Positions 1 through 10,538 of a DNA stretch of 64,000 bases are shown in pieces. Within the stretch, counting starts at the first letter, position 1; each line of letters starts with the position of its first letter. Position numbers and translations under genes: made by a program. The DNA is taken from the NCBI GenBank assembly GCA_963969495.1, contig OZ018321.1, positions 138,346,685-138,410,684 of the forward strand, given 5' to 3'. The DNA comes from Ceratothoa steindachneri (lineage: Eukaryota > Arthropoda > Malacostraca > Isopoda > Cymothoidae). The notes under the pieces were generated by a model. It was not told where the DNA came from, ran no database searches, and saw nothing but the letters and a program-made list of their open reading frames with translations.

Positions 1-1800
1 TTTATAAATATATGGCTTGGTTACCGAAATTATCGACCCCAACTAAAAGAATTTACTTTGGAGGATATCGAAAGACCTTTTCTAAATGTGTAAAATTGAT
101 TTAAGAGTATTTTGCTCCTATAAATTTAAATAGAACAACCTAGCCAAAAAACACCCTATTTTATCAACAAAATCATTGTTGCCAACAATTTATTTTGAAG
201 GCAACAAGGTAAATTGATCCTAGTCATTACTTCCCTTCATTTTCCCTTAGCTAACCACTAATCTTAAGAAAATATGCGGTTTACCTTTTGTACCAACTCC
301 ATAATTATACATACACCAGTAACCATAAAAATGCCATAAATGTAAAAAAAAAAAAAACCCACACAAGGAAGATCTCGAGTTCTCAAAATTGATCGCTTCG
401 TATATTTGCTCCGATTTGCTTCGCTGTGGGCGATAGGTGATTTTCTAATTTCACGGTAAATTTGCATGAAGATAACTAACTTTAACCTACTTGATAAGTT
501 CTGAATCCTTTTTAAGTATAGATGTGCCACTCAACTCATTATCCTTTACATATTTTCTCTCGCTATCCTTCAATGAATCTTATATTCTTGCTGGTCTTTG
601 TTCTGGAGATCTATAATTGTTCGTTTGATCTGCAAGAGAGGATGAAACAAATCTCTCGCCACATCTTGAAGAAAAGGTAAACGCTTGATCAGCCAAAATA
701 GTGTGGATCGCGGAGGACCGAAGGAGGCTGGAGAAAACTGACGATGGATTAAAAAACCGAACGATTAAACAGAATGTAATCCATAATCGCAAGAAATGAA
801 GAAAAATAAGGTGACCCCATGTTAAAATTGCCGACTTCAAAATGGCAGCTCTCAAGTTCTGCTACAGAAGCAAAGTGGCCCATAGGCAGTACAATTAAAT
901 TTAAAGCCTTTCCAAAAGCCGTTAAAAAGAACAATCAAAATTTTCAAAAGCCCAAACTACCCAACTTAATCGAGTCTATCTCTGAAGTATTCGATGGTTT
1001 TCGTATCTGGCATTGCTGATGCAGTCTGAAAGTGGATAATTGCTACACTTACACACTACGTTTGCATCCTCTTTGAAAAAAGGACTTTAGTAGTTCACGA
1101 GTATAGAACTAATTTCGGATCATCATACTCCATTCTTCAGCTGTGATCCTCACTAGCCCTGTACTTGTGAACTAAAGTCGTTCTCTCTCAATTTTTTCGG
1201 CTTCCATTAATTATTTATCAGCGTGTACACTACACTTATCACATATTACGGATGCATCCCTTCCATGATAGCTGAAAATGATTTTTTTCTCTCTCAACTT
1301 CACGATAAATGTAACAAGGAACATCACTCTGAGCACTGAGTCGTGGCGAGGATTTGCTTAATCATCAACATTGGACAGATCTGGATCCTAAGAACTGAGA
1401 ACAAAGGCGAGGCTTCCAATAGGAATTCCTTGGCGATGGTGTCAATTATGGGTTTGCGCACATTAAACAGAAAAAACAAACAAACTTAGTAATCGTTAGC
1501 GGAGGAATAAGCGCTCTGAAGGCTGTAAGCGGGACAAAACAGACGAAAGGAATCTTGATAAACTCGATTTTGATTTACCGTTTTGATTAGAATAGAAAAG
1601 AGGAGGAAATGAACACATGTGTAGTATTACTAAGTGATAAAAAAAAGAAAACTGGCGCAACGTAGCAGGAAATTTTCACCTTGTGTAGAAAAAAAGATGA
1701 GAGAAGCAACCTGAAGAATATAAAAGGTGGACATGGAAATAAAAATATGAGAAAATAATGATAGAGAAACGAAAAGCAAACTCCCTTAACTTTAAATAGT
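1..1800. other. AT-rich region without recognisable genes
   Basis: Only short, low-quality open frames occur here (at most 91 codons) and none resembles a family I recognise. Two diverged passages near 1040-1090 and 1220-1270 resemble each other, suggesting an old local duplication. I see no exon-like stretch, RNA gene or terminal repeats. Confidence 0.4.
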
Positions 1801-1802
1801 GG

Positions 1803-2350
1803 GGAGAAAAGGCATATTGGGGAATATTGGGACCGAAAGGGCGTATTGGAGCAGAAAGGGAATATTGGGGCATAATGGGGGGCGAAAGGGCATATTTGAG
1901 CAGAAAGGAAATATCGGGGGCTATTGGGGCAGATAGGGCATATTGGAACAGAAAGGACATATTGTGGCAGAAAGAGCACATTGGAGCAAAAATCGGAATA
2001 TTGGGGCATATTCGGGAAGAAAGAGAATATTAGGGCATATTGTGGCAAAGAAGACACATTGGACTGGAAAAGGAATTTTGGGAGATATTGTGGCCGAAAG
2101 GGCATATTGGACTAAAAAGGGAATATATGGGCATATTAGGGCAAAATGAATGTATTCGAACAGAAACGGAATATTGGTCCCGAAAGGGCATGTTGGAGCT
2201 GAAAGGGCATATTGAAGCAGGAAGAGAATACTTGGGTATATTGGGACAGAAAAAGCTTATTGGATCAGGAAGGGAATATTGGGGCATAGTGGGGCCAAAA
2301 GGGTATATTGGAGCTGAAAGGGAATATTGTACTTGAAAAGGCATATTATA
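1803..2350. repeat. imperfect minisatellite, about 30-bp unit, GGGCATATTGGAGCAGAAAG type
   Basis: The tract consists of diverged tandem copies built on a motif like GGGCATATTGGAGCAGAAAG followed by GGAATATTGG. Because the unit length is often a multiple of three, the tract stays open in several frames on both strands, giving apparent proteins of 63-172 residues rich in repeated Ile-Gly-Ala-Glu (plus strand) or Pro-Gln-Tyr-Ser (minus strand). These are by-products of the repeat and not credible genes. Confidence 0.85.
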
Positions 2351-2504
2351 AACACCCAATGACAAATTTCGATGAGCACCGGCAGGCGAAGCGAAAATGC
2401 TGCCTCTCCTTTACGAATTAGAGGTACGAACCCCTTTATTCATAACTGTCTAAGGATTCATTTGCCTGAAAGACGAAGCATAAACTCATTTCTGACCCAT
2501 TTCC

Positions 2505-2725
2505 ACCACCACCCTTTTGTACTTCTCCCCTCCTCATACATTTGTACTACTCCCCTCAGAATTTTGTACTTCTTTTCCCTCATACATTTGCACTACTCCC
2601 TCCCTCATAATTTTGCACTTCTCCTCCCTCATACTTTTGCACTACTTCCCCTCATAATTTTTAACTTCTCCCACCCCCCTCATACATTTGCACTACTCTT
2701 CCCTCATACTTTTGTACTTCTTCCA
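2505..2725. repeat. minisatellite of CTCATACATTTGCACTACTC type
   Basis: Roughly 36-bp imperfect units alternate 'cctcatacatttgcactact' with 'cctcataattttgcacttct'. The plus-strand frame that runs through it (2372-3010) is open only because of the repeat and its neighbour. Confidence 0.8.
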
Positions 2726-2804
2726 CCTCTTATGGAGGTGGCGGGCCTCCCCCTGATGCCGGGGTGGGCTTTCTACTTTCCTTGCCCTCGGTTTTGTTGG
2801 CTTT

Positions 2805-3040
2805 GGTGTTTGTTTTTTGTTGTTTTCATTGATTTGTTTTTTGTTGTTTTCATTGATTTGTTTTTGTTGTTTTCATTGATTTGTTTTTTGTTGTTTTCAT
2901 TGATTTGTTTTTTGTTGTTTTCATTGATTTGTTTTTGTTGTTTTCATTTATTTGTTTTTGTTGTTTACATTTATTTGTTTTGGTTGTTTTCATTGATTTT
3001 TTTTTATTGATTGGATTTTGTTGTTTTCATTGATTTGTTT
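2805..3040. repeat. minisatellite of TTTGTTGTTTTCATTGATTTG type, inside a LINE 3' region
   Basis: About 10-11 near-identical copies of a roughly 20-21 bp unit (TTGTTGTTTTCATTGATTTG). It lies between a GC-rich passage (2735-2800) that resembles the 3' untranslated region of LINE copies A and B, and the LINE terminal hairpin at about 3084. It therefore looks like an expansion within a LINE 3' untranslated region, which in copies A and B is also T-rich with TTTGTTTT stretches. Confidence 0.75.
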
Positions 3041-3079
3041 CATAACGCAGCCGACCACCCGTGGGCGGAGAAATAATTT

Positions 3080-3140
3080 CAGCGACTTATGCCCTTGCTG
3101 GCTGTTGCCAGATGGGCGCTATTAAATTAAAAATACCCCC
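3080..3140 (+). mobile_element. LINE 3'-terminal tail (same family as copies A and B)
   Basis: The passage contains GCGACTTATGCCC, then GGCTGTTGCCAGATGGGC, then an AT-rich tail. The same arrangement ends LINE copy A (minus strand, about 29776-29835), LINE copy B (about 48706-48763) and a fragment at 8160-8216. The coding part of this copy is not recognisable upstream. This is a conserved-end match by eye; boundaries are approximate. Confidence 0.65.
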
Positions 3141-3600
3141 CTCTTCACCTTGGATGATTATCTCCTCCTTGCCCCTATATTTAATTTCTAAATTAAAAGA
3201 AATAATGTATGTTGGCAACGCCATAATGAAACCAACATAAAGATCAACATAACAATTGCTATTGAGCCCAAGAGCAACAGGGGCCTGTTCTCGTTAATGG
3301 GTGGGGGTGGGGTCTTTGACCTCAGCCAACAATTACGTAGAAATCTGTTGTAACCCTAGGCTGAGGCGGGAGGGGGGGGGGAAGCGTCAGGGGTCTGTTT
3401 ATCCACCACCCATCGGCAGGATTCCTTTGAACAAACGAATAGTCTGTGTTGCGTTGTGAAGACGAGAGAGGGAAGATAGCGGCGATGTGATTGGATATGC
3501 GTGTGATGAGGTGTGGAGGATCTATCTACCATCACGAGGCAATCGCTGCGCGTCCACCAACTGGTAGCCAGGCCTCTATTTTCGCTGACTTTTGTGTCCA
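3141..3600. other. unassigned region; possible SINE body
   Basis: No recognisable coding sequence. The interval lies downstream (on the minus strand) of the tRNA-like head at 3605-3675, so part of it may be the body of that SINE. A G-rich run occurs at 3370-3381. The 123-codon minus-strand frame (3356-3727) has no recognised domains and crosses the tRNA-like boxes. Confidence 0.3.
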
Positions 3601-3604
3601 CACT

Positions 3605-3675
3605 CGCTTTGGATTGAACCCGACAACTCGACGCTAGAAAACCAGCATCGTATCCACTTAGCTTGCGAAACCTTC
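3605..3675 (-). repeat. tRNA-derived SINE head (A box and B box)
   Basis: Read on the minus strand, AAGTGGATACGATGCTGG (within 3641-3663) resembles a polymerase III A box. About 20 bp downstream GGGTTCAATCC (3611-3621) matches the B box consensus GGTTCRANNCC closely. A similar pair occurs on the minus strand at 34266-34319. A good cloverleaf with intact acceptor ends is not evident, so a SINE head is more likely than a functional tRNA gene. Confidence 0.5.
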
Positions 3676-4126
3676 TGGATTTTGACCCCTTTTGCCTAGG
3701 GGTTGAGGGATTAAGTGGGGGGTCCACCTAGGTAAAGGGCAGAATGAGGACAGAGGGATGAGGAAGTAAAAAAATTGTTGGGGCACATATGAAGCATTTG
3801 TGAGGACCCCCAAACTACAAATTGTGGGTCCCTTGAGGGTGTCTGTTAAATTGGACAGTTTTTTAGTTGGTTGAAAAACATCAAGAGTTGCGATAGATTT
3901 AAACCCAATTGGTTCCATTATAAACAAATTCGTTTGTTCAGTTTTTACCGAATCGAAATTTTGATTGAACTAAAAAAAAAGACTTTAAAAAATATGGAGG
4001 TACATGATCAAATGAATCTCTCCTCAACTAGATCCCCAGCCAGGTGTATATAAGGTACTAAAAATAACCTGACTACTCATCATTATTTGGGAAAACTAGA
4101 TTAATCTTGGTTCAGTTACTTTTAAA
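3676..4126. other. unassigned AT-rich stretch
   Basis: No recognised coding or RNA feature. Minor open frames of 60-89 codons have no family resemblance. Confidence 0.3.
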
Positions 4127-4262
4127 ACAATCAATGTTACTCCCATTTCAAGAAGGGTGATAAATGGATATCCGAAAATTATAGACCTTTAAGCTCAATG
4201 CCAATGGCTCGTAAAATATTAAAATCTTCGATTCATGGAAAGAATGGGAAGCAGTTGGAAAA
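4127..4262 (+). pseudogene. LINE reverse transcriptase fragment
   Basis: After a one-base frame change the translation reads NVTPI, then FKKGDKWISENYRPLSSMP, then ARKILKSSI. This corresponds to the 'PIFKKGD...NYRPISL' block at the start of many non-LTR reverse transcriptases. Only this block is recognisable; no YxDD box, endonuclease or tail is seen nearby. It lies just outside the left end of the hAT element and is unrelated to it. Confidence 0.65.
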
Positions 4263-4487
4263 GATTAATTAAGTCAAAGGCTTTATTCAGCAAAATTCAC
4301 ACATGTGTAAATAAAATAAATGCATGAATATTAATACACATATATAATTACAATCTGTAGTAATACTAAACAAATGATGGTAGCATTGACTGTAATATAA
4401 CATTTTCCCTTCTTGAAAGAGAAAAAATAATACACCAATGTCTACAAACTACAATTTTCTTCATTCACTGTAATTAAATCACGATTC
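4263..4487. other. AT-rich spacer
   Basis: No recognised feature between the RT fragment and the hAT left target duplication. Confidence 0.3.
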
Positions 4488-4495
4488 TTTTAGAC
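4488..4495. repeat. hAT target-site duplication, left copy
   Basis: TTTTAGAC immediately precedes the left terminal CAGTG. The right flank of the element reads GTTTAGAC (7898-7905), so 7 of 8 bases match. Eight-base duplications are diagnostic of hAT insertion. Confidence 0.8.
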
Positions 4496-4510
4496 CAGTG
4501 ATTCTCAACC
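4496..4510 (+). repeat. hAT left terminal inverted repeat
   Basis: CAGTGATTCTCAACC; matches the inverted right end (7883-7897) at 14 of 15 positions. Confidence 0.85.
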
Positions 4511-4789
4511 TTTTTTTAGCCATGAACCTTTTTCCTTTAAAAACAAATTTGGTGGCCGCAAAGCCCCCAAATTTTTCACTAATAAAAAAAGCAAAGGAAT
4601 TGTATCAATAAGTAAAAAAATAGTAAATAATTATGCTAATTTTGAAGGAAAACTTTAAGTTTAAACTAATAAAAATAAATTATTTAATAGTTAAATTCTA
4701 TGGAACATTTATGTACATTAGTAAATAATTCATAATATACATTTAAAAAGATAAGTGAGTAATTAAATCAAAAATGTAGATTTATTCAA

Positions 4790-6232
4790 TGAGATCCCTG
4801 TGATTGATGTTGCTCAGTGATTTTTTATATTCGGCTCCATCGATGTCAATGATAGTCGAAGATCACCCCTTTGCACAATGTCGAGTCTATTACGAGCTTT
4901 TGACAATAAGTGAGAAACACGACTAAATCCTGATTCAACAAGGTAAGATGATGGAAAGCAATGACGTAGCGTTGGACCTTTATCCCAGAGTAGTGGATAC
5001 TTTTTAGCAGCTTCATTTGTTTTCCATATATCATGCTTCCCATCTTTAAATTTTGCTTACAATATTTCATCACTTTGTAATTCAATGAGGGTTTCCTGTA
5101 AAGAAATGTCTACATCGGCAACATTAACTTCGAAAGGATTTGTTATCCAAGATGGTATATCCATCATGAGTAAGTCACTAAACCGAGCTTGCATATCTTT
5201 GTGTAAATTTTACAAAATATTCACCATACAATGCAAGATCATCATCGTGCAGATCGCTGCTAATTGAGGCCAAACAAGGAAACTGTTCAAATGCACAACG
5301 TCTGATATTAATCTTGTACAACTATAGCTTTTTCAGGAAAGCAGTAATTGCACCTTTACTGGATATGAGATCAAAAATTTTTTTCTTAGCAACTAAGGGT
5401 TGACGGTGTATCACACAGTGTATGCAAAATACTCTGGGGACAGCTTGTTTCAAATGTGCAATAAAACCTTTGTATCTGCCAGTGATGGATGATGCACCAT
5501 CAGTAACACATGCCATTATTTTTTGGAGTGGAATATTGCTTTCCTTGAAATATGTAACAACTTCATTAAAAATTGTTTCACCTCTTGTGTCTGTCTTAAG
5601 ACTTCTGGCGATAAGCATTTCCTTTCTGGGTCGGAGATCATCCATAAATCTAACATATGTTAGTAGAATTACTCCATTATCTCTTAATGTTGATTCATCA
5701 AGCGGCAGAGCAAACTGTTTTACTTGCAAATTTGCTATTAATTGATTTTCAACATCTTCTGCCATTTCATCAATGCGTCGTCACACAGATGAGTTGCTTA
5801 ACGGGATGGAATTAGTGATTTCACTTGCACTTTGTTTTAGAACGGATGAAATTATAACAGACACTGCTGGCAAAATTACTGTTTCACCAATATTATGGGG
5901 TTTTCCAGCCTTTGCTATTATCTTGGTAATTTCATAAGATGCAAATAAACCATCATTTAGTTTGCTTACTTGGCTGTTAAACACTTGAACCACTGTTTTT
6001 CTTGCTTGAAAATCATCACGGAGTTTTTTTAAAGTATTCTACTGGTTTGTCTTTCTTTTCATTGTGTTTTGTTTCCAGATGTATTTTAAGTTTACAAGGC
6101 CTCATGCATGTATTTAAAAGTACATCCATGCATATGAGGCACATTGGTTTCGTTGCATTCTGTGGTGATGGAATAAATCCGTAAGACAAATATTCAACAG
6201 AATACTGCCGGGACTTCTTTTAAACGCCGCCA
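4790..6232 (-). pseudogene. hAT transposase relic with BED-type zinc finger (ZBED5/SCAND3-like)
   Basis: Reading from about 6232 leftward, a start-like ATG is followed by SRQYSVEYLSYGFIPSPQ and a BED-like finger (MCLICMDVL...KLKIHLETKH, with Cys-x2-Cys and His-x4-His), then FQARKTVVQVFNSQ. The central transposase part (5322-5993) contains DESTLRDNGVILLTYVRF, ACVTDGASSITGRYKGF (the DGASS block) and FCIHCVIHRQPLVAKK. Downstream another frame gives the C-terminal dimerisation region (YPLLWDKGPTLRHCFPSSYL, then FSRVSHLLSKARNRLDIVQ). The usual segment between the HRQ block and the 'FPCLASI' block, including the RWLS motif, is missing, which indicates an internal deletion of a few hundred bases. 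Several frameshifts and stops confirm a pseudogene. The family is a nuclear cut-and-paste transposase with domesticated relatives in vertebrates. Confidence 0.85.
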
Positions 6233-6409
6233 TGGATTATCTGTAAAAATATATCAGAAGCTATTATAGCATATATTACAGTTTATAGTTAAGAATTATA
6301 TGTAATTTGTTAACAAAACTAAAAGATAAATTTGCAACAAATACAGAGAGAAGTGAGTGACCTTGATATTTTAAGGTGAAATAGGTATGATAATTTGTTC
6401 ACTTTTTGC

Positions 6410-6559
<150 letters not shown>

Positions 6560-6781
6560 AAGAAAGAAAGAGAGACAGAGAAAGATAGAGAGGGAGATGG
6601 AGAGAGAAGTCATTTTAAGATAAACCATTGCAATTTATATGGCGTGAAGAGGCCAATAATCGTGAGTAATTTAACTAAACATCCAAGTTAACATATTTAA
6701 CTTTGCGGTACTTCAAGTACAATATATTGGGCACTATTACCATTTCTCTGGAACAGAATGTACGTCACGAATTATGTTTCA

Positions 6782-6808
6782 TTGTGTGTGTGTGTGTGTG
6801 TGTGTGTT
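6782..6808. repeat. (TG)n microsatellite
   Basis: About 13 TG units within the hAT element. Confidence 0.95.
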
Positions 6809-6849
6809 TGAGGGAGTGTATTGAAGATTAATTTCACACGTACGTGTTG

Positions 6850-7080
6850 ATATTTGTGACATAACATAATATAACATGTCATAACATGACACAACGTAAA
6901 GTAACATAATATGATATGACATAGCTCAACATAATTATGATATATGATATAATATTTGATGCAATACGATCAGATACGGGATGATACGATAATTATGATA
7001 CGCTATATTACACCATAATACACTATAATATAATAAAAAAAACATATAATAGTATAAAATGGTATAATATAATAATTTAG
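6850..7080. repeat. degenerate ATAAC/ATGAT short-repeat tract
   Basis: Highly diverged pentanucleotide-like low-complexity sequence (ataacataatataacatgtc and similar). The 66-codon minus-strand frame here is low complexity and not a gene. Confidence 0.7.
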
Positions 7081-7578
7081 TAAATCTAACCTGATGGAGT
7101 TCATTATTATAATCAATTGGAACGAAGGGTTCCAAGCTTATTAAGTTTGCGAAGAACTTCCTAGGAATGATATTATTTTGATACGTTTAATCCCATCTCT
7201 AAGAATTAAAGTACATAGTAATGATATTATAATAACTTACTCATTAAATACCAAAACACGTTTTACAAACAATTAAAACTGAAAAAAATTCACATGAATT
7301 CTCCATGAGTTCAAACTGTGTATCTGTATGAGTTGGACCCGGAGGCGAGAGGTTGCCAAATAATGTTTTCTATGAAGAGCATTGATAAAAGTTAAAAATT
7401 GATACTAATGAATAATTTGAACGATAATGATATATATAAAATATATGAAAAAAATGGTGTTATAAAATCTCACTGTTTTTTTTACTGCTCATACTCGTAA
7501 ATTATCAATGGCAAAAGTTAATATTTGAAAACACAAATTGGCATCCAGTACTTCATAAACACACGTTACCATCCTCCC

Positions 7579-7778
7579 NNNNNNNNNNNNNNNNNNNNNN
7601 NNNNNNNNNNNNNNNNNNNNNNNNNNNNNNNNNNNNNNNNNNNNNNNNNNNNNNNNNNNNNNNNNNNNNNNNNNNNNNNNNNNNNNNNNNNNNNNNNNNN
7701 NNNNNNNNNNNNNNNNNNNNNNNNNNNNNNNNNNNNNNNNNNNNNNNNNNNNNNNNNNNNNNNNNNNNNNNNNNNNNN
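7579..7778. other. assembly gap (200 N)
   Basis: Exactly 200 unresolved bases, a conventional gap length, so the true size is unknown. It lies in the right part of the hAT element; open frames crossing it are meaningless. Confidence 0.99.
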
Positions 7779-7882
7779 GCTCTATGGCCAACCAAAAATA
7801 TTACCGTGGACCCCAATTCGTTATTTTATGTGTGTGGACCCCTAGTAATGTTACATGGCCCCCTAGGGGCCATGTGGCCCAC

Positions 7883-7897
7883 GGTTGAGAACCACTG
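7883..7897 (-). repeat. hAT right terminal inverted repeat
   Basis: GGTTGAGAACCACTG; the inverse matches the left end at 14 of 15 positions. Confidence 0.85.
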
Positions 7898-7905
7898 GTT
7901 TAGAC
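7898..7905. repeat. hAT target-site duplication, right copy
   Basis: GTTTAGAC, one mismatch from TTTTAGAC at the left end. Confidence 0.8.
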
Positions 7906-8159
7906 AGATATCAATAGTTTTTTAGTCAATGCTGAGCCTTTCCAAGTAAACGGTAGTCTTATTTAATTACATTTTCGGTGACATGTAGAACCACTGGTTA
8001 CAGTCGGCAAAAAATAGAGAAGATAATATAATTTTTTGATTTCTTCTCCCGAAAAGGGGAGGTTTCACATCCACACAAAGTGTACCATTCTAGCTACAAC
8101 AAGATGGCAAGGAGAGTTTTGCAGTTGAGACAAAATTTTGGCAATCGAAAGCGACAGTG

Positions 8160-8216
8160 AGTACGGCGACTTATGACAAGGTAGGCAGTGGCCAGATGGG
8201 CTCCTAAAAAAAAAAT
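8160..8216 (+). mobile_element. LINE 3'-terminal tail fragment
   Basis: ACGGCGACTTATGACAAGG, then GGCAGTGGCCAGATGGGC, ends in a run of ten A. It matches the terminal hairpin and tail of LINE copies A and B. No coding remnant is recognisable upstream, so this is a very short 5'-truncated insertion or a relic of one. Confidence 0.65.
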
Positions 8217-8263
8217 CTCGTACGGCAGACTATATAATATATATAACAAGAAAGCTCAATCAT

Positions 8264-8600
8264 CTATTTTTGTATTTTATCGTTTTGGATTTTACTAACT
8301 CGTCTGGAGTTGAACATAAAAGATACCAATCTGTGATCAGTTACCAGAGTAAACCGGCGTCTGAACAAGAAATGACGCCACTTTTTTATCGCCTCCAAAC
8401 TGGCGTAAGCCTCCCTTTCTATAGCGGAGTGTTTTCTTTCACTAACACTTAAGCATCTCGTAAAAAAGGCGTTCGACATAATTCATTCAGTTTCGTTAAT
8501 TTTAGAAGGAACAGCGGATTTTGATGTATCCGTTTCGCCAACGAAACGAACAGACTCGCCTTTGTAGTTACAATGGAACCTTTGATTTCTATTATTTTAA
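8264..8600 (-). pseudogene. Ty3/gypsy pol fragment: RNase H region
   Basis: The minus-strand frame at 8264-8479 reads SVSERKHSAIEREAYASLEA and then WRHFLFRRRFTLVTDHRLVS and FMFNSRR. This is the stretch of the Ty3/gypsy RNase H domain with the catalytic Glu (IEREA) and the later Asp (TDHR). Upstream, interrupted by a stop, VRFVGETDTSKSAV resembles the strand carrying the first Asp. Only about 110 residues are recognisable; no RT, integrase or LTR is visible, so it is an isolated scrap. Confidence 0.75.
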
Positions 8601-10527
8601 AACCTCATTCCGCGCTTCGCGAAGAAGATGGAGCATCGGTCTGAACGAGTGGTCTATATGTATTTTCAGAAAAAAATACAGCAATCCATCGAATATAATG
8701 AAAATATAGGCCCAGAATCCTCTTCAAATAAGGCATATCATCAGGTGGGAAAAGTTCCTTCAATGGTCAAATTCGGAAGCGCTCCAGATCTGTGCTTATT
8801 TTCTTATTTGGAATAGTGTAGCTCAAAATATTGCTGGAACGAGCAGAATTCGTGCCATTCTCTGACTTGAGTGTCAAATTTACTCGTTTTGCAGCATCAA
8901 AAATTTCGTAAGATTTTACCTGTGTTTTATAGTTCTTCCACATAAAGTAAGATCGTCTAATTAAGGATACGTATTAGAAAGGTTGTTAGCAATTAAAATC
9001 TCAGCAATGATTCGTTGAAAACAGGATACTCATTCACTAACACTAAATAGAATCCATTGAAATTGAGATGGCTTGCGGGATGCCTCGAAAGCGTTGTAAT
9101 GTTTGTCTTCATCTTTATATGGGACTTGGTGGCATATCAATTACAGGCCTAGTTTACCGAAAAACTTGTAGCGAACCACTTTATTTAACTGGGCATCAAT
9201 TCTGGGTAGAAGGGAATAGGCATCCAACTAAGTAAATTTATTCCCTTCTGATATTAGTCAATGACTTGGCGACTTTTCTCTCTATCTCTCGCCTAGTTAC
9301 ACAAAGTTGCGCTCACTAAGGTAAAATGCTAAGCTTGGTGACTTCCTCAGCAACTTATTTTATCTCGGGACTCAATAATGAGCCTATTAGATTCGTTATA
9401 TTTTCTTGACTGAAGTGACAGTTCTTGTAGTCAGAGCTGAGGTAGGAAAAAAAGTGAGACATAGGATTGAAAGAGGAAGAAGTCCAAAATGATAAAGGGA
9501 GGAAATTTCATTACAAAACTTCATTTTACACTACCATTTCTTGTCCTAGAATCCTCTACTAAAATTAATTCACTACACAGATCCAGTTATAAAGGACAAA
9601 CGAACTCTTTGGTACAAAGAACCAGAGAACTCAATGGAAAATATACTAGGCCAGGCACGTTGAAAAAAGGGTTATTTTTATTTGCTTTATTTTCAAAGCT
9701 CTTTCAGACAACTATACTGTAGATGAAAGAGTGTAGGAAAAGGGGCAATGAAAAAATATATATTGAACGAAAGGAGCGTGAGGCGAGTTGTAAACGTCTT
9801 ACTGCATCGCCTAATCACCTCCGGCGAACGGTGTATCGAATGCGCTATCATGAGTCAAAACAGACTCATTCAAGCGAAACTTCTAAACCACTCGGTTGCA
9901 CTGCTCACCATGCTACATTACTTCAAGTATCAGAAGAGCCTAACTTTAATTCCATTGATAGCTGCTTCTACGGTATCTTTTGATAGTCTAATAGGAGGTA
10001 AAGAAGGAGTTTTAGCCAGAGTTTTCCTTTGAAGGACAGCTGAAGCTCCAGAGTCCAAGCTAGTTTAAAGATTTTGGCATCATTGTCCTTAAGTTGCATC
10101 TGAAGCACATTACATAACGACGATTGTTTTCATAAAAAAACTCTTTAGCTTCCCGGATGCAGTGGTAATCTTCGTTAAATCAGCCCAAGCTTTAAGGGAA
10201 ACAAGTGATATATACTGTACATATCCGGTTGAGAAACTTGATTAACTGCAGCAGAAAAAATTAAAGTTAAAATGCTCTCTTGTTTGCCTGTCCCAAAACA
10301 AGCATCATCAAACGCATTTTGAAGGCCCCCCAATTCATATTCTTCTTTCTGCTCTTGGAGCTCTCGCTAGCCTATTGGACGCTGTTGGATTTTTAGCGTA
10401 CCTGTACAGCTTCGATCCCAACGAACGCAGCCCTAAAGCTTACAACGGTGCCGGGAGCTAGCCGCTTAAGGTGTATACGCTGAGCTTACCTTCGCGGGGG
10501 TAAGTAGTTCTACGTGCATCATCACAG
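8601..10527. other. about 1.9 kb without recognised features
   Basis: Several frames of 60-94 codons are present (for example 9489-9722, 9723-9983, 9748-10032) but none resembles a known family, and several overlap one another. On the minus strand around 9960-10350 a few short open pieces look protein-like, but I could not assign them. Confidence 0.35.
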
Positions 10528-10538
10528 AGCACATCGCA
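10528..10538. repeat. LINE target-site duplication, left copy
   Basis: AGCACATCGCA, identical to 12649-12659, flanking the ORF1-only element. Confidence 0.8.

Noticed and set aside
1587..2365. Long frames of Pro-Gln-Tyr or Gly-Ala-Glu repeats on both strands
   Set aside because: Explained by a roughly 30-bp tandem repeat whose length preserves frame; no conserved domain.
3356..3727. 123-codon minus-strand frame
   Set aside because: It overlaps the tRNA-like SINE head and runs through a low-complexity G-rich stretch; no domain resemblance.
7489..7845. Open frames crossing the N gap
   Set aside because: About 70 residues are unknown and no stop can be detected in N; the flanks are hAT terminal non-coding sequence.
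9960..10350. Possible BEL/gypsy gag piece on the minus strand (TPSLPPIRLSKDTVEAA, then KAWADLTKITTASGK)
   Set aside because: The resemblance is limited to a handful of residues with intervening stops; not supportable without a profile search.
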